Below are positions 9,316 through 18,740 of a stretch of 64,000 bases of DNA, in pieces. Under the pieces are notes generated by a model. That model worked only from the letters and a program-made list of their open reading frames with translations, was not told the origin of the DNA and made no database searches. A program made the position numbers and the translations under genes. Within the stretch, counting starts at the first letter, position 1; the number at the start of each line of letters is the position of its first letter. The DNA comes from Collimonas fungivorans. Its GTDB lineage: Bacteria; Pseudomonadota; Gammaproteobacteria; Burkholderiales; Burkholderiaceae_D. The DNA is taken from contig NZ_CP013232.1 of the NCBI RefSeq assembly GCF_001584145.1, forward strand, positions 3,844,001 through 3,908,000, in the 5' to 3' direction.

Positions 9316-10307
9316 GCGGTTTTCGATTTACTCGTAGTATGGGGTGCTGCATTGGATGGAGCTGCCGGGGCAGCGGCGACGGCTTCCGTCGCCTGACTGA
9401 CTGCCTTGGATGGAGCGGCGACTTCGGTGCTGCCGTTGGCGGCAGGCACGTGTGCCTTGGCAGGTGCCTTGGCTGCCGCCACCTCGACCAGGGTTTTATC
9501 CTTGGCTGGGGCAGCTGATTTGACTGCATCATCCGGCGCGGCTGCAGGCGCGTCCGGCTGAATCGTCGCGATCCCGCTCAATTTCAATTGCGCGGTGCGC
9601 GGCTTGGCTTTGCGCGGCGCGGCCGGCGCTTTCACAAATGCTTTTTGCACGGCCTCCAGCGCCAGCTTGGCGGCGGCCTGCTCGCCGGCGCGGCGGCTGC
9701 CGCCGTTGCCGAAGACCTGGATATCCAGCTTCGGCACCAGGCATTCGATTTCGAATTCCTGGTTGTGCGCAGCGCCGTGCGTGGCCACCACGTTGTATTG
9801 TGGCAGGGCGATCTTTTTCCCTTGCAGGTACTCCTGCAGCAGGGTCTTGGCGTCCTTGCCGAGGGTCTTCGGATCGACCGTATCCAGGATCGGAATGTAC
9901 AAGGCGCGGATCACATCGCGCGCGGCATCAAAACCGGCGTCCAGGAAAATCGCGCCGAACAGCGCTTCCAGCGTATCGGCCAGGATCGAAGGCCGGCGGA
10001 AGCCGCCGGATTTCAATTCGCCCTCGCCCAGGCGCAGGAATTGCGACAATTCCAGCCTTTGTGCGATTTCATACAGCGATTGCTGCTTGACCAGGTTGGC
10101 GCGCACCCGCGACAGGTCGCCCTCGTCTATCTTGGTGTAACGGTCAAACAATAATGAAGCGACGACGCAGTTCAGGATCGAATCGCCGAGGAATTCCAAC
10201 CGTTCGTTATGCAAAGTGCTATGGCTGCGATGCGTCAAGGCCTGCTGCAATAACGTAGCATCCTTGAAAGTGTGGCCTAGCCGATTCTGCAATAACATGA
10301 GGTCCAT
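9312..10307 (-). CDS. rnc: Ribonuclease III with long low-complexity C-terminus
   Basis: A double-strand-specific endoribonuclease that processes rRNA precursors and other structured RNAs. The catalytic signature [12 protein letters not shown] lies in the N-terminal nuclease domain, followed by a double-stranded-RNA-binding domain (about residues 155-225, [17 protein letters not shown] onward). About 100 extra residues follow, rich in Ala, Pro and Lys and apparently disordered, a tail I recall as common in Oxalobacteraceae and Burkholderiales. I chose the ATG at 10307 ([14 protein letters not shown], 331 residues) over a TTG 22 codons upstream. Confidence 0.95.
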   Translation of the reverse strand: MDLMLLQNRLGHTFKDATLLQQALTHRSHSTLHNERLEFLGDSILNCVVASLLFDRYTKIDEGDLSRVRANLVKQQSLYEIAQRLELSQFLRLGEGELKSGGFRRPSILADTLEALFGAIFLDAGFDAARDVIRALYIPILDTVDPKTLGKDAKTLLQEYLQGKKIALPQYNVVATHGAAHNQEFEIECLVPKLDIQVFGNGGSRRAGEQAAAKLALEAVQKAFVKAPAAPRKAKPRTAQLKLSGIATIQPDAPAAAPDDAVKSAAPAKDKTLVEVAAAKAPAKAHVPAANGSTEVAAPSKAVSQATEAVAAAPAAPSNAAPHTTSKSKTA

Positions 10308-10369
10308 TTTTCCGTCGACGTTTACGGTTGTCGTCCGCTGTAAGTCTTCAACGCTTCGTTCAACACCGG

Positions 10370-10738
10370 TCAAGACTTGGCGGTGCTGCCCGCGTAATCG
10401 ATCAACAAGCTGACAGGCCCGACCAGCGGGATTTTTTTCTGGTACGCGAAGCTGATCTGGATATCGTCGCCATTCTTGGTGATTTCCAGGTCCTTGCCTG
10501 AAATCGCGTCGATATAACCAACCTCGGCCTGCTTGTTGAACGCGTTCTGGATTTCCTGCACCGTAGTGCCGGCCGTCCTGGCGCTGGCTATCGCTTTCTT
10601 GATCGAAAAATATTCGATCGTGGTCGGCGTCACCTTGGCAATCAGCACGCCGATACAGCCGAGCACCGCCAATATGACGATCAGGCCGAATAATGTGATG
10701 CCCTGCTGCTTCCGTGTAGATCCGGAAATTCTTGTCAT
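10370..10738 (-). CDS. DUF4845 family membrane protein
   Basis: A 122-residue protein with one N-terminal membrane span (about residues 13-33, [20 protein letters not shown]) and a small extracytoplasmic domain. The N-terminus resembles a type IV pilin-like leader in outline, but no prepilin cleavage motif is clear. The function is unknown. Its place between lepB and rnc is conserved in many beta- and gammaproteobacteria, so it is probably co-transcribed with them. Its stop lies 62 bases before the chosen rnc start. Confidence 0.9.
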   Translation of the reverse strand: MTRISGSTRKQQGITLFGLIVILAVLGCIGVLIAKVTPTTIEYFSIKKAIASARTAGTTVQEIQNAFNKQAEVGYIDAISGKDLEITKNGDDIQISFAYQKKIPLVGPVSLLIDYAGSTAKS

Positions 10739-10766
10739 CCCTGACTCCGCAATGGTTTTAAATGGT

Positions 10767-11684
10767 TTATTTAAAGAAAGTGCCGATACGCTTGAAATTA
10801 CCCAGGTTCATCCAGACCAAAAATGCTTTTCCAACAATATTCTCATCCGGTACAAATCCCCAGTACCGGCTGTCTTCGCTGTTATCCCGATTATCCCCCA
10901 TCATGAAATAATTTCCAGCAGGAACGGTACAGGTAAAACCTTCGGGGTTATAGGAACAGGCGTCCTTGTTAGGGAAATCCATCACACCTTCCAGCGAAAT
11001 CGGCGGCCGGCCGCTGCGCACTGCGATCGTATGTTGCACGTTTGACAGGTTTTCCGTGAATTGCTGGGAGTAATCCAGGGTGTCTTCATTCAGGTAATCC
11101 GGCAGCGGCGCATAAGAAACAGCTTGACCGTTAATCGTTAAGCGCTTGTTTTGGTAAGTTATTTTATCACCGGGCACCCCAACCACGCGCTTGATGTAAT
11201 CGAGCGACATATCCTTGGGATATTTGAAGACCATGACGTCGCCGCGCTGCGGGTTATTCACTTCGATCACTTTTTTATTCAGGATCGGCAAGCGGATACC
11301 GTAGGTAAACTTGTTGACCAGGATCAGGTCGCCCACCAGCAGGGTCGGCACCATCGAACTGGACGGGATCTTGAACGGTTCGTACAGGAACGAGCGCAGG
11401 AAGAACACCATGGCGATCACCGGGAAAAAGCTGCCGGAATATTCGACCCAGGTCGGCTGGCGCAGCAGGTTCGCTTCCAGCGCCGCGCGGCCGCTGTTCT
11501 CCAGCTTGATGCCGTCGGCGCTCAGCTTGGCGTTGCGGGCGTCGAACTCGGCCAGGGCGGCGTCGGCCTTGGCGCGCCGCTGCCTGCTCAGGTAGAAGCG
11601 GTCAAAAAACCAGATGATGCCGGTGACAACGGTCAGGACAAACAGGATTAATGCGAAATTTCCTAAAATTGATTGCAATGTCAT
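10767..11684 (-). CDS. lepB: Signal peptidase I
   Basis: The membrane serine protease that cleaves signal peptides from exported proteins. Two N-terminal membrane spans (about residues 8-26 and 87-100) flank a charged cytoplasmic loop. The catalytic Ser110 lies in [13 protein letters not shown] and the general-base Lys165 in [11 protein letters not shown]. Box [15 protein letters not shown], is intact. At 305 residues the length is typical for this group. The ATG overlaps the lepA stop by 4 bases; lepA-lepB is a classical operon. Confidence 0.97.
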   Translation of the reverse strand: MTLQSILGNFALILFVLTVVTGIIWFFDRFYLSRQRRAKADAALAEFDARNAKLSADGIKLENSGRAALEANLLRQPTWVEYSGSFFPVIAMVFFLRSFLYEPFKIPSSSMVPTLLVGDLILVNKFTYGIRLPILNKKVIEVNNPQRGDVMVFKYPKDMSLDYIKRVVGVPGDKITYQNKRLTINGQAVSYAPLPDYLNEDTLDYSQQFTENLSNVQHTIAVRSGRPPISLEGVMDFPNKDACSYNPEGFTCTVPAGNYFMMGDNRDNSEDSRYWGFVPDENIVGKAFLVWMNLGNFKRIGTFFK

Positions 11685-13474
11685 TTTTCATCCACTTGTA
11701 AGATTGCCAGGAATGCTTCTTGCGGGATCTCGACGGAACCCACTTGCTTCATCCGTTTTTTACCGGCCTTCTGCTTTTCCAGCAATTTGCGCTTGCGGCT
11801 GATATCGCCGCCGTAACATTTCGCCAGCACGTTCTTGCGCAGGGCCTTGACGTTCTCGCGCGAAATGATGTTGGCGCCGATCGCCGCCTGGATGGCAACG
11901 TCGAACATCTGGCGCGGAATCAGCTCACGCATCTTGGCGGCGACGGCACGGCCACGGTACTGGCTGTTGGCGCGGTGCACGATGATGGCCAGCGCATCGA
12001 CTTTTTCGCTGTTGATCAGCATGTCGACCTTGACCACGTCGGCCGAACGGTATTCCTTGAATTCGTAATCCATCGAGGCATAACCGCGCGAGGTCGATTT
12101 CAGGCGGTCGAAGAAATCGAGCACCACCTCCGCCATCGGGATTTCATAGGTCAGCTTGACCTGCTTGCCGTGGTAGCTCATGTCGACCTGCTGCCCGCGC
12201 TTCTGGGTGCAGAGCGTGATGACCGAGCCGACATACTCTTGCGGCATGTACAGGTTGACGGTGACGATAGGCTCGCGCACCTCTTCGATATTCGACGGGT
12301 CCGGCATCTTCGACGGATTGTCCACCAGCATGATGGTGCCGTCGCGCTTGACCACTTCGTAGATCACGGTGGGCGCAGTGGTGATCAGGTCCATGTCGAA
12401 CTCGCGCTCGAGACGTTCCTGGACGATTTCCATGTGCAGCAAACCGAGGAAGCCGCAGCGGAAGCCGAAGCCCAGCGCCTGCGACACTTCAGGTTCGTAC
12501 TGCAGGGCAGCATCGTTCAGCTTGAGTTTTTCCAGCGAGTCGCGCAGCGCATCGTACTGGTTAGCCTCGACCGGGAACAGGCCGGCGAACACCTGCGGCT
12601 GCACTTCCTTAAAACCAGGCAAAGCCGCGGCTGCGGGCTTGGCAGCCAGGGTGACGGTATCGCCCACCTTGGCGGCCTTCAGTTCTTTGATGCCGGCGAT
12701 GATGAAACCCACCTGGCCGGCGGACAGCGATTCGCGGGCCTGCGATTTAGGGGTGAACACGCCGACGCTTTCGGTCAGATGCTGGGAGCCGGTGGCCATC
12801 AGCAGAATCTTGTCCTTCGGACGCAAAGTGCCGTTCTTGATACGCACCAGCATCACGACGCCGACATAGTTGTCGAACCAGGAATCGACAATCAATGCCT
12901 GCAAAGGGGCATCCGGATCGCCTTTCGGCGGCGGCACCTTGACGATCAGCGATTCCAGCACTTCGCGCACGCCGAGGCCGGTCTTGGCCGAGCAATGCAC
13001 GGCATCGTGGGCGTCGATCCCGATCACGTCTTCGATTTCGGCAATCGCATTGTCCGGATCGGCGGAAGGCAGGTCGATCTTGTTCAGTACCGGCACCACT
13101 TCCACGCCCAGATCAAGCGCGGTATAGCAGTTGGCCACGGTCTGGGCTTCCACCCCTTGCGAGGCGTCGACCACCAGCAGCGCGCCTTCGCAGGCCGACA
13201 GCGAACGGCTGACTTCGTAGCTGAAGTCGACGTGGCCCGGGGTGTCGATCAGGTTCAGGTTGTAGATCTGGCCATCCAGCGCCTTGTAGGACAGCGCCGC
13301 GGTCTGGGCCTTGATCGTGATGCCGCGCTCGCGCTCGATATCCATGGAGTCGAGCACCTGGGCTCCCATTTCACGATCAGACAAGCCGCCGCAAGATTGG
13401 ATGATGCGGTCCGCCAGGGTGGATTTACCGTGGTCGATGTGGGCGATGATGGAGAAATTACGGATGTTGTTCAT
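11681..13474 (-). CDS. lepA: Elongation factor 4 (back-translocating GTPase)
   Basis: A ribosome-associated GTPase that can back-translocate and helps 30S assembly. G-domain motifs are AHIDHGKST (G1, near residue 11), DTPGHVDF (G3) and NKIDLP (G4). EF-G-like domains II, III and V follow, then the LepA-specific C-terminal domain ending with basic [17 protein letters not shown]. The 597-residue length matches the family. It is the first gene of the lepA-lepB-DUF4845-rnc-era chain. Confidence 0.98.
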   Translation of the reverse strand: MNNIRNFSIIAHIDHGKSTLADRIIQSCGGLSDREMGAQVLDSMDIERERGITIKAQTAALSYKALDGQIYNLNLIDTPGHVDFSYEVSRSLSACEGALLVVDASQGVEAQTVANCYTALDLGVEVVPVLNKIDLPSADPDNAIAEIEDVIGIDAHDAVHCSAKTGLGVREVLESLIVKVPPPKGDPDAPLQALIVDSWFDNYVGVVMLVRIKNGTLRPKDKILLMATGSQHLTESVGVFTPKSQARESLSAGQVGFIIAGIKELKAAKVGDTVTLAAKPAAAALPGFKEVQPQVFAGLFPVEANQYDALRDSLEKLKLNDAALQYEPEVSQALGFGFRCGFLGLLHMEIVQERLEREFDMDLITTAPTVIYEVVKRDGTIMLVDNPSKMPDPSNIEEVREPIVTVNLYMPQEYVGSVITLCTQKRGQQVDMSYHGKQVKLTYEIPMAEVVLDFFDRLKSTSRGYASMDYEFKEYRSADVVKVDMLINSEKVDALAIIVHRANSQYRGRAVAAKMRELIPRQMFDVAIQAAIGANIISRENVKALRKNVLAKCYGGDISRKRKLLEKQKAGKKRMKQVGSVEIPQEAFLAILQVDEK

Positions 13475-13863
13475 TGACAGACGCGATTACAAAAAAAGCG
13501 CTCTGAGCCGGGCCCGGTACAGTGTTCCGCAATTCGCGAAACCTTGCACCTGTGTCCCAGGCGAGCGCCTTTTATGACAGGTTATTCAGTGCCGCCATTT
13601 TACCGGATTTCAGAGGGGAAAACCGACAAATCAAAGGCCTGAAGATATTGCAACCAGTTTAACAAGGAAAGCGTTTTATCAACATACTCCTACAAGTATC
13701 TTAAAAGCACCTTAAAACAAGGGCTGCAAGAGTCTCTTTTCATGCTTGACGGCAGGAGTATGCGGGAAATTGTTTCTTTTTAACAAATAATAATTGCTAT
13801 ATCATCATGTACTCCAATGCCTAAGGCGCGGCAGTTCAGCCACCCTCATCTAGGCGGCCCCAC
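13475..13863. other. Non-coding leader upstream of lepA
   Basis: No gene is visible here. On the minus strand this is the lepA leader and must hold its promoter; weak candidates such as TTGTTA with a CATACT 18 bases later exist, but none is convincing. A 9-bp inverted repeat CATACTCCT (near 13683) and AGGAGTATG (near 13754) stands out, as does a short direct repeat CTAGGCGGCCCC beside the glutaredoxin gene (13849-13876). The part closest to lepA contains GCGCTC/GAGCGC arms about 60 bases apart. Confidence 0.5.
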
Positions 13864-14142
13864 CTAGGCGGCCCCACCCAAAAAACCTCTTACAGCATCG
13901 ACATCGAGAAAATAATGGCAAAGCTGCACGGCCGGCTGGCCGTCCCTGACCCCGGCAAGCACAGGGACCAGCTCATCGTACCTGGCCACCAGTTCCGGAT
14001 CCGCATCGACATCGATCAATTCGACCGTAAACCAGCCCGGGGCGCTTTCATCGGACGCCTGCAAAGCCAGCAGCGCCTGCAACATGTCTTCGCAGAGATG
14101 GCAGTAGGAACGGTTATACAGAATGAAATGGGGCTTTGACAT
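13864..14142 (-). CDS. Glutaredoxin family protein
   Basis: A small 92-residue thioredoxin-fold protein. A CxxC redox pair (Cys14 and Cys17 in SYCHLCEDM) follows the first beta strand (HFILYN), as in the DUF836/glutaredoxin-like family. A direct role is not known; a thiol-disulfide function is inferred. I used the ATG at 14142 (MSKPHFILYN); the frame extends 12 codons further. It lies between the degP terminator and the lepA leader, a placement often seen in betaproteobacteria. Confidence 0.85.
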   Translation of the reverse strand: MSKPHFILYNRSYCHLCEDMLQALLALQASDESAPGWFTVELIDVDADPELVARYDELVPVLAGVRDGQPAVQLCHYFLDVDAVRGFLGGAA

Positions 14143-14199
14143 GAATACTCCAGGACCTGGCAAATACGGCAATTCCATGGCGGCCGCGGGCCGGTAAAA

Positions 14200-14233
14200 A
14201 CAAAAAGCTGCAGGCCTCTACGGCCTGCAGCTT
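14200..14233 (-). terminator. Intrinsic terminator of the rpoE-rseA-rseB-degP unit
   Basis: A perfect 12-bp stem (14205-14216 with 14222-14233) with a 5-base loop lies 22 bases past the degP stop. On the minus strand it is followed by TTTTTGTTTTT. This is a strong Rho-independent terminator. Confidence 0.9.
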
Positions 14234-14255
14234 CGGACTATGACGCTCAGCGCAA

Positions 14256-15769
14256 TCAGTTGCTAGGACGCAGCGGCACGAATTGCGACGACTCACCGCG
14301 ACGCACCAGCAGCACCGCCATTTTCTTCGGCTCCAGCTTGGCGACCAGGGCGTTGAACTGCTTGGCATCCTTGATATCGGTATTGTTCAGGCGCTGCACC
14401 ACGTCGCCGGCGCGCAGGCCGACCCGCGCCGCACTACCCTCGGCGGTCTCGATCAGCACACCGCCGTCCACGCCCAGTTCTTTCCGCTTGGCTTCGCTCA
14501 GGTCGCTCACCGTCAGGCCCAGTGCATTGGCAACCTGTTCCTTCTTCGGCTTGGCGTCATCGTCGGCGGCGACCTTGTCGGCCGCCAGTTCGGTGATCGT
14601 GATCGGGAAATCGCGGCTGCTGCCCTTGCGCCAGACACTGATGGTGCCGCGCGCACCCGGCTTGGTGTTACCGACCAGACGCGGCAAATCGTTGGCCTTG
14701 TCAATCGCCACGCCGTTGAACTTCAAGATGATGTCGCCGGCTTGCAGGCCAGCCTTGGCCGCCGGTCCGTCAGCTTCGACCCTGGCCACCAGCGCGCCTT
14801 CTGCCTTGGGCAAGCCCAGCGATTCGGCGACGTCCTTGGTCACTTCGCCAATCTGCACGCCGATGCGGCCGCGCGTCACCTTGCCCGATGCTTTCAGCTG
14901 GTCAGATACACGCATGGCTTCGTCGATCGGCACCGCAAACGAAATTCCCATGAAACCGCCGGAGCGGCTGTAGATCTGCGAGTTGATGCCGACTACTTCG
15001 CCGCGCATATTGATCAGTGGACCGCCGGAATTGCCGGGGTTGACCGCGACGTCGGTCTGGATCAGCGGCAGGTAGTCGCCGGTGTCGCGCGCCTTCGCCG
15101 AAATGATGCCGGCGGTCACGGTGTTTTCCAGGCCGAACGGCGAACCGATCGCCAGCACCCATTCGCCGGCCTTGATCTTGTCGGAATCGCCCATCGTCAG
15201 GCGCGGCAGGTTGGCGCCGTCGATTTTCAGCAAGGCGACGTCGCTGCGGGTATCGGCGCCGATCACCTTGGCTTTGAATTCGCGCTTGTCGGTCAGCGTC
15301 ACATACACTTCACTGGCGCCGTCGATCACGTGGGCATTGGTCATGACATAACCGTCGGCCGAAATCACGAAACCGGAACCGACACCGCGCGGCACTTCTT
15401 CCTGCTGCTTGGGATCAGCCTTGCGGCCGCGCTGGCCAGGAATCTGGGGCGCGGCATGTTGGGAATCGGGACGCCGAAAAAGCGCCGGAAGAAATCCTGC
15501 ATTTCGTCGTCGCTGGGGTCGCCGGAATCACCCTGGCCGGCGCCGCCTTTGACTTTTTCGGTGGTGCGGATATTGACTACCGCGGGGCCGGTCTTGTCGA
15601 CGATGTCGGTGAAGTCCGGCAGTCCGGATACCGGCGCGGCGATCGCCTGGGGGCCGATGCCCATCACGGCGGGAACAAAAAAAGTGGCTGCAACAGGTGC
15701 AATACCAACGACAGCGACAACCATTGCAGATAAAACGGAACGAAGCGGAACAGCCATTTTCGTAGTCAT
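14256..15769 (-). pseudogene. degP: DegP/MucD-type periplasmic serine protease, frameshifted
   Basis: An HtrA-family periplasmic protease/chaperone, normally part of the sigma-E regulon. The first reading frame (start at 15769) gives a signal peptide and the N-terminal part through FFGVPIPNMPR. It then runs off frame, while a second frame from about 15448 to 14256 continues with GSGFVISADGYV, catalytic His in TNAHVID, Asp in RSDVALL, Ser in NPGNSGGPL, and two PDZ domains. Adding one G to the GGGG run at 15446-15449 restores a continuous protein of about 504 residues, the normal length. The cause is either a real mutation or a base-call error. It follows rseB by 6 bases. Confidence 0.85.
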
Positions 15770-15775
15770 AGGGTT

Positions 15776-16792
15776 TTATTTGTTTTTGAGTTCAATCGAA
15801 TTCGCCACCTGCCTCATCGCCGCAGGCGGCACATCGCCCACTATCGTCAGCCAATAATCGCCTTGCCGCTTGCCGACGATATTCAATGCTCCCTGCTGCA
15901 AGGATCCTTCAGTACGGCTCTGGCTGCCTGGCTCGATAAAGATCGAAATCGCCACCAGCCCGTCAGAAAAAATCAGCTGCGACACCTCGCGCCGCATTGC
16001 CGCCGCGCCGACAGCGCCCTTGGCCGGCGGCGCATCGGCCACCATGCGCTTGAGTTCGCGTACTTTCTTGAAACCGGGAGGCATGCCGGTAACCGTCCAT
16101 TCGTTCAGGTTGGCCGGGTTGATCAGGTTGTTTTCCGTGTGCCAGGAGCTGGTGTTGCCAAAGCTCGGCTTCAGGTGGCTGCGATCGATATTGCCTATGT
16201 TGATCTGGGTAAAAGAAATCTGCTCGACGATCTCATTCTTGCCGTTCAGCGTTTGCGCTCGCAACAGCAGGCCGGAAATTTTTTCCGCCCACAGCTTGTA
16301 GCCATAGCGCATATTGTCTTTAGGCTCCAGCAGCACGGCCTGGCAATCGAAACCGGCAACCCGCCCGGTCTCGCCCAATTTGACATTGTAATATTCGGTC
16401 AGGTCAGCCGGCAACGCCGCCAGGATGGCCGGAAAACCGTCTTGCGTGACCCGTTTCTCGACGATCTTGGTGCGGGTCTCCGGCATATAGCCGGTGACAT
16501 CCTCGTTACGCCGGATATATTCGCGCGGCTGGCCGTCGAGAATTTCCAGCTTTTCTACTTCATTCCGGCCTTCCAGCACATGCGTGATACGCGAGGTGCG
16601 TATCTGGTTCGCCTGCTGGTAGATGAAAGTACCTGAATAATTCAGCTTTTGCGCCGCCGACTGGATTTTTTTCAACAGCGCCTGCGCCTCCTGCTTGTCA
16701 GCCGCATTTGCGGCATCGGTGCTTTCCGCATGCGCGGAAAGCACCATGACCAGCGACAGAACGACTCCCAGCAAGACCCGCGTCTGCCGCAT
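15776..16792 (-). CDS. rseB: Sigma-E factor regulatory protein RseB (MucB)
   Basis: A periplasmic protein that binds the anti-sigma factor RseA and shields it from DegS-type proteolysis until mislocalised lipoproteins or other stress signals displace it. The N-terminal signal peptide is MRQTRVLLGVVLSLVMVLSA followed by HAE. The LolA-like large domain (about residues 35-200) and the smaller C-terminal MucB/RseB domain are both present. I chose the ATG at 16792, which starts one base after the rseA stop and suggests translational coupling; a longer frame reaches 16816. Confidence 0.93.
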   Translation of the reverse strand: MRQTRVLLGVVLSLVMVLSAHAESTDAANAADKQEAQALLKKIQSAAQKLNYSGTFIYQQANQIRTSRITHVLEGRNEVEKLEILDGQPREYIRRNEDVTGYMPETRTKIVEKRVTQDGFPAILAALPADLTEYYNVKLGETGRVAGFDCQAVLLEPKDNMRYGYKLWAEKISGLLLRAQTLNGKNEIVEQISFTQINIGNIDRSHLKPSFGNTSSWHTENNLINPANLNEWTVTGMPPGFKKVRELKRMVADAPPAKGAVGAAAMRREVSQLIFSDGLVAISIFIEPGSQSRTEGSLQQGALNIVGKRQGDYWLTIVGDVPPAAMRQVANSIELKNK

Positions 16793-16793
16793 G

Positions 16794-17417
16794 TTAGTTA
16801 TTAGCATCAGGGGCAAATGTGGCCGGCCGTGCGTATTGCGCAGCGCTATAAAGGGAAGGAGAAAAACGTTGATGCGCCGTCAGATATTCATCCATCCGCG
16901 AATCCCGCAGCACTACTCCGGAATGCGTGACGACATGATCGTCGCTGACCGCGGAGGCGGATGCCAGGGCCAGTTGCGGCGCTGCCGACTGACCGCCGAC
17001 GCCGACCACAGCCGTCTGCGGCGTGATGATGAACGCCGCAGCCGCTACTGCCGCTGCCGCCATGCCCGGCAGGGCAAAGCGCTTGATCGAACGCCGGACG
17101 CCTATTCCACCGGCGTGTACGGGCTGGCCGCCACCGACAGCAATCTGTTCCGATGATTGTGCAGTGACGGCCAAGGGCGCGGCAATGATTGCCGGCTCAG
17201 CCTCCAGCCGCGCCGCCATGCGGGCGGAAAAATCCGCACTCATGGTCAACGCCATATCGTCCGAACGCATGATGTCGCCTATCTGGTGATAGACGTCCCA
17301 CGTGTCGCGGCCATCCGCTTGACGCAAAGCCGCCAGTGCCATATCCACATAGGCGTTGGACAATTCCCCGTCAGCCAAGGCAGAGATCTGCTCTTGGGTT
17401 ATATCTTTGGTATTCAT
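16794..17417 (-). CDS. rseA: Anti-sigma-E factor RseA
   Basis: A single-span inner-membrane protein whose cytoplasmic N-terminus (about residues 1-90, beginning ITQEQISALADGEL) holds RpoE inactive. A hydrophobic segment near residues 117-134 (LPGMAAAAVAAAAFIITP) crosses the membrane, and the periplasmic tail would bind RseB. The N-terminal pattern QISALxDGEL with DTWxxYHxIGD is the family hallmark. It sits between rpoE and rseB in the canonical order. Confidence 0.93.
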   Translation of the reverse strand: MNTKDITQEQISALADGELSNAYVDMALAALRQADGRDTWDVYHQIGDIMRSDDMALTMSADFSARMAARLEAEPAIIAAPLAVTAQSSEQIAVGGGQPVHAGGIGVRRSIKRFALPGMAAAAVAAAAFIITPQTAVVGVGGQSAAPQLALASASAVSDDHVVTHSGVVLRDSRMDEYLTAHQRFSPSLYSAAQYARPATFAPDANN

Positions 17418-17471
17418 AAGTCACCTTAAAACCTGGCCAACCCCTTCGTTCCCGAAAAACCGCTATCTTTT

Positions 17472-18074
17472 TTACCAACGTTTGTCGATGGCCGTATCCA
17501 GCAATGGCCTCAACTTATCTGCGATAGCTTCCCGTGCTCTAAATATCCGACTGCGTACCGTTCCTATCGGACATCCCATTGCTTCAGCAATTTCGTCATA
17601 ACTCAATCCCTCAATCTCGCGCAAGGTAATCGCCGTACGCAGTTCTGCCGGCAACGCCTCCATCGCAGTATTCACGGTTTGTGCTATCTGCTTGGTGGCC
17701 AGCAAGGATTCTGGAGTGTTTATATCCCTTAGTTGCTCGCCATCGTCAAAAGTTTCTGCTTCCTCTGAATTTGCCTCGGTTGAGGTGGGCGCCCTGCGCC
17801 CTTGCGTCACCAGATAGTTCTTGGCGGTATTAATGCCAATTCGATACAACCAGGTATAAAAGGCCGAGTCGCCCCTAAACTGAGGCAGCGCCCGGTAAGC
17901 CTTGATAAAGGCTTCCTGCACAACATCCTCGGCTTCTGCCTGGTCGCGCACCAGCCGCGAAACAAGACGCATCAGCTTGCGTTGGTATTTAATAACCAAG
18001 AGCTCGAACGCCTTCTTATCGCCACGCTGTACACGCTCGACAAGCAGTTGATCAATTTCGCGTTCTGTCGTCAA
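17472..18074 (-). CDS. rpoE: RNA polymerase sigma factor RpoE (sigma-E/AlgU)
   Basis: An ECF-type sigma factor for envelope stress, 200 residues. Region 2 (about 22-90) contains the core-binding and -10-recognition segment with VQEAFIKAYRALPQFRG and FYTWLYRIGINTAKN; region 4 (about 140-190) contains LREIEGLSYDEIAEAMGCP. The start is a TTG (MTTEREIDQ) preceded by AAGGG. A promoter matching the sigma-E consensus lies 45 to 71 bases upstream, so autoregulation is expected. The genes rseA, rseB and degP follow. Confidence 0.95.
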   Translation of the reverse strand: MTTEREIDQLLVERVQRGDKKAFELLVIKYQRKLMRLVSRLVRDQAEAEDVVQEAFIKAYRALPQFRGDSAFYTWLYRIGINTAKNYLVTQGRRAPTSTEANSEEAETFDDGEQLRDINTPESLLATKQIAQTVNTAMEALPAELRTAITLREIEGLSYDEIAEAMGCPIGTVRSRIFRAREAIADKLRPLLDTAIDKRW

Positions 18075-18118
18075 TCCCCATTCCCTTGTTTTGTTGCGGC
18101 TTGCATACGGGCGCGGAA

Positions 18119-18145
18119 ATAGATAGTAAGCAATAACAAAAGTTC
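18119..18145 (-). promoter_or_regulatory. Sigma-E-type promoter of rpoE
   Basis: On the minus strand GAACTT (18140-18145), a 16-base spacer, then TCTAT (18119-18123). GAACTT with a TCTGA-like -10 at 16-17 bases is the sigma-E consensus, so rpoE probably activates its own operon. Confidence 0.75.
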
Positions 18146-18186
18146 AATAACATGCTTATTCATTATCCAATCCAGAGAGTCCCGCC

Positions 18187-18672
18187 TTATTTGCCCGCGT
18201 TCGGCCGTGATTGCGATGCAATCCAGCGACATGCCACGGATAAATTTCTGAAAGTATCGTGAGACACACAATCAGGCAGTATAGCGATTGTTCGGACCGA
18301 GCCACTATCCAATCGAAGGCGCAGCAGCAGTAAATGTGACCAGAGAGTAGTGCCTTCAAGCAACTTCGCTGGCGATGGTATCTGTTTTGCAGTGGGCATG
18401 GCCTGCGCGATTGCCATATCGGCAATCCTGATGCAGCCGCTTCCGGAAATATCGATGTGAACTGCACGCCTGCCACGATAGTAGCGCGTTATTCCGTAAA
18501 TAGCCGCTGCCAAACACAGCAAGGCCAGAGCAAGGCGCTCGGGTAACGCCAGATCGCCGACGCCGCCGGCGGCAATCAGGACGCCTGTCGATGCAGCCAG
18601 CAGGCATTGCAGGCTAACCAGCGCTGACAATACCCTGGAGGGCTGGATCACGGTTGACAGGGAGATCGACAT
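18187..18672 (-). CDS. Uncharacterised small membrane protein
   Basis: A 161-residue protein with two adjacent hydrophobic segments near the N-terminus (about residues 15-37 and 44-62), followed by a soluble beta-rich domain. The layout (two spans, then a short RRGR turn and a mixed domain with LLLLRLRLDSGS) is reminiscent of YgfX-like proteins, but the similarity I can see is structural only and I would not assign a function. It lies between fabF and rpoE on the same strand. Confidence 0.65.
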   Translation of the reverse strand: MSISLSTVIQPSRVLSALVSLQCLLAASTGVLIAAGGVGDLALPERLALALLCLAAAIYGITRYYRGRRAVHIDISGSGCIRIADMAIAQAMPTAKQIPSPAKLLEGTTLWSHLLLLRLRLDSGSVRTIAILPDCVSHDTFRNLSVACRWIASQSRPNAGK

Positions 18673-18693
18673 CGTGACGAACTTAAAACGAAT

Positions 18694-18725
18694 TTCGAAC
18701 CGGCATCCGCGGAAGCCGGTTCGAA
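18694..18725 (-). terminator. Strong hairpin after fabF
   Basis: A perfect 11-bp stem (18694-18704 with 18715-18725) encloses a further self-complementary TCCGCGGA. It begins 16 bases past the fabF stop and is followed on the minus strand by ATTCGTTTTAAG. It probably ends the fatty-acid operon, partly or fully. Confidence 0.75.
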
Positions 18726-18740
18726 GCCTGCAGCAAAAGT

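Noticed and set aside
11720..13477. A 585-codon open frame on the plus strand over lepA
   Set aside because: It is the antisense shadow of lepA, rich in His/Gln/Arg as expected from reading a GC-rich gene backwards.
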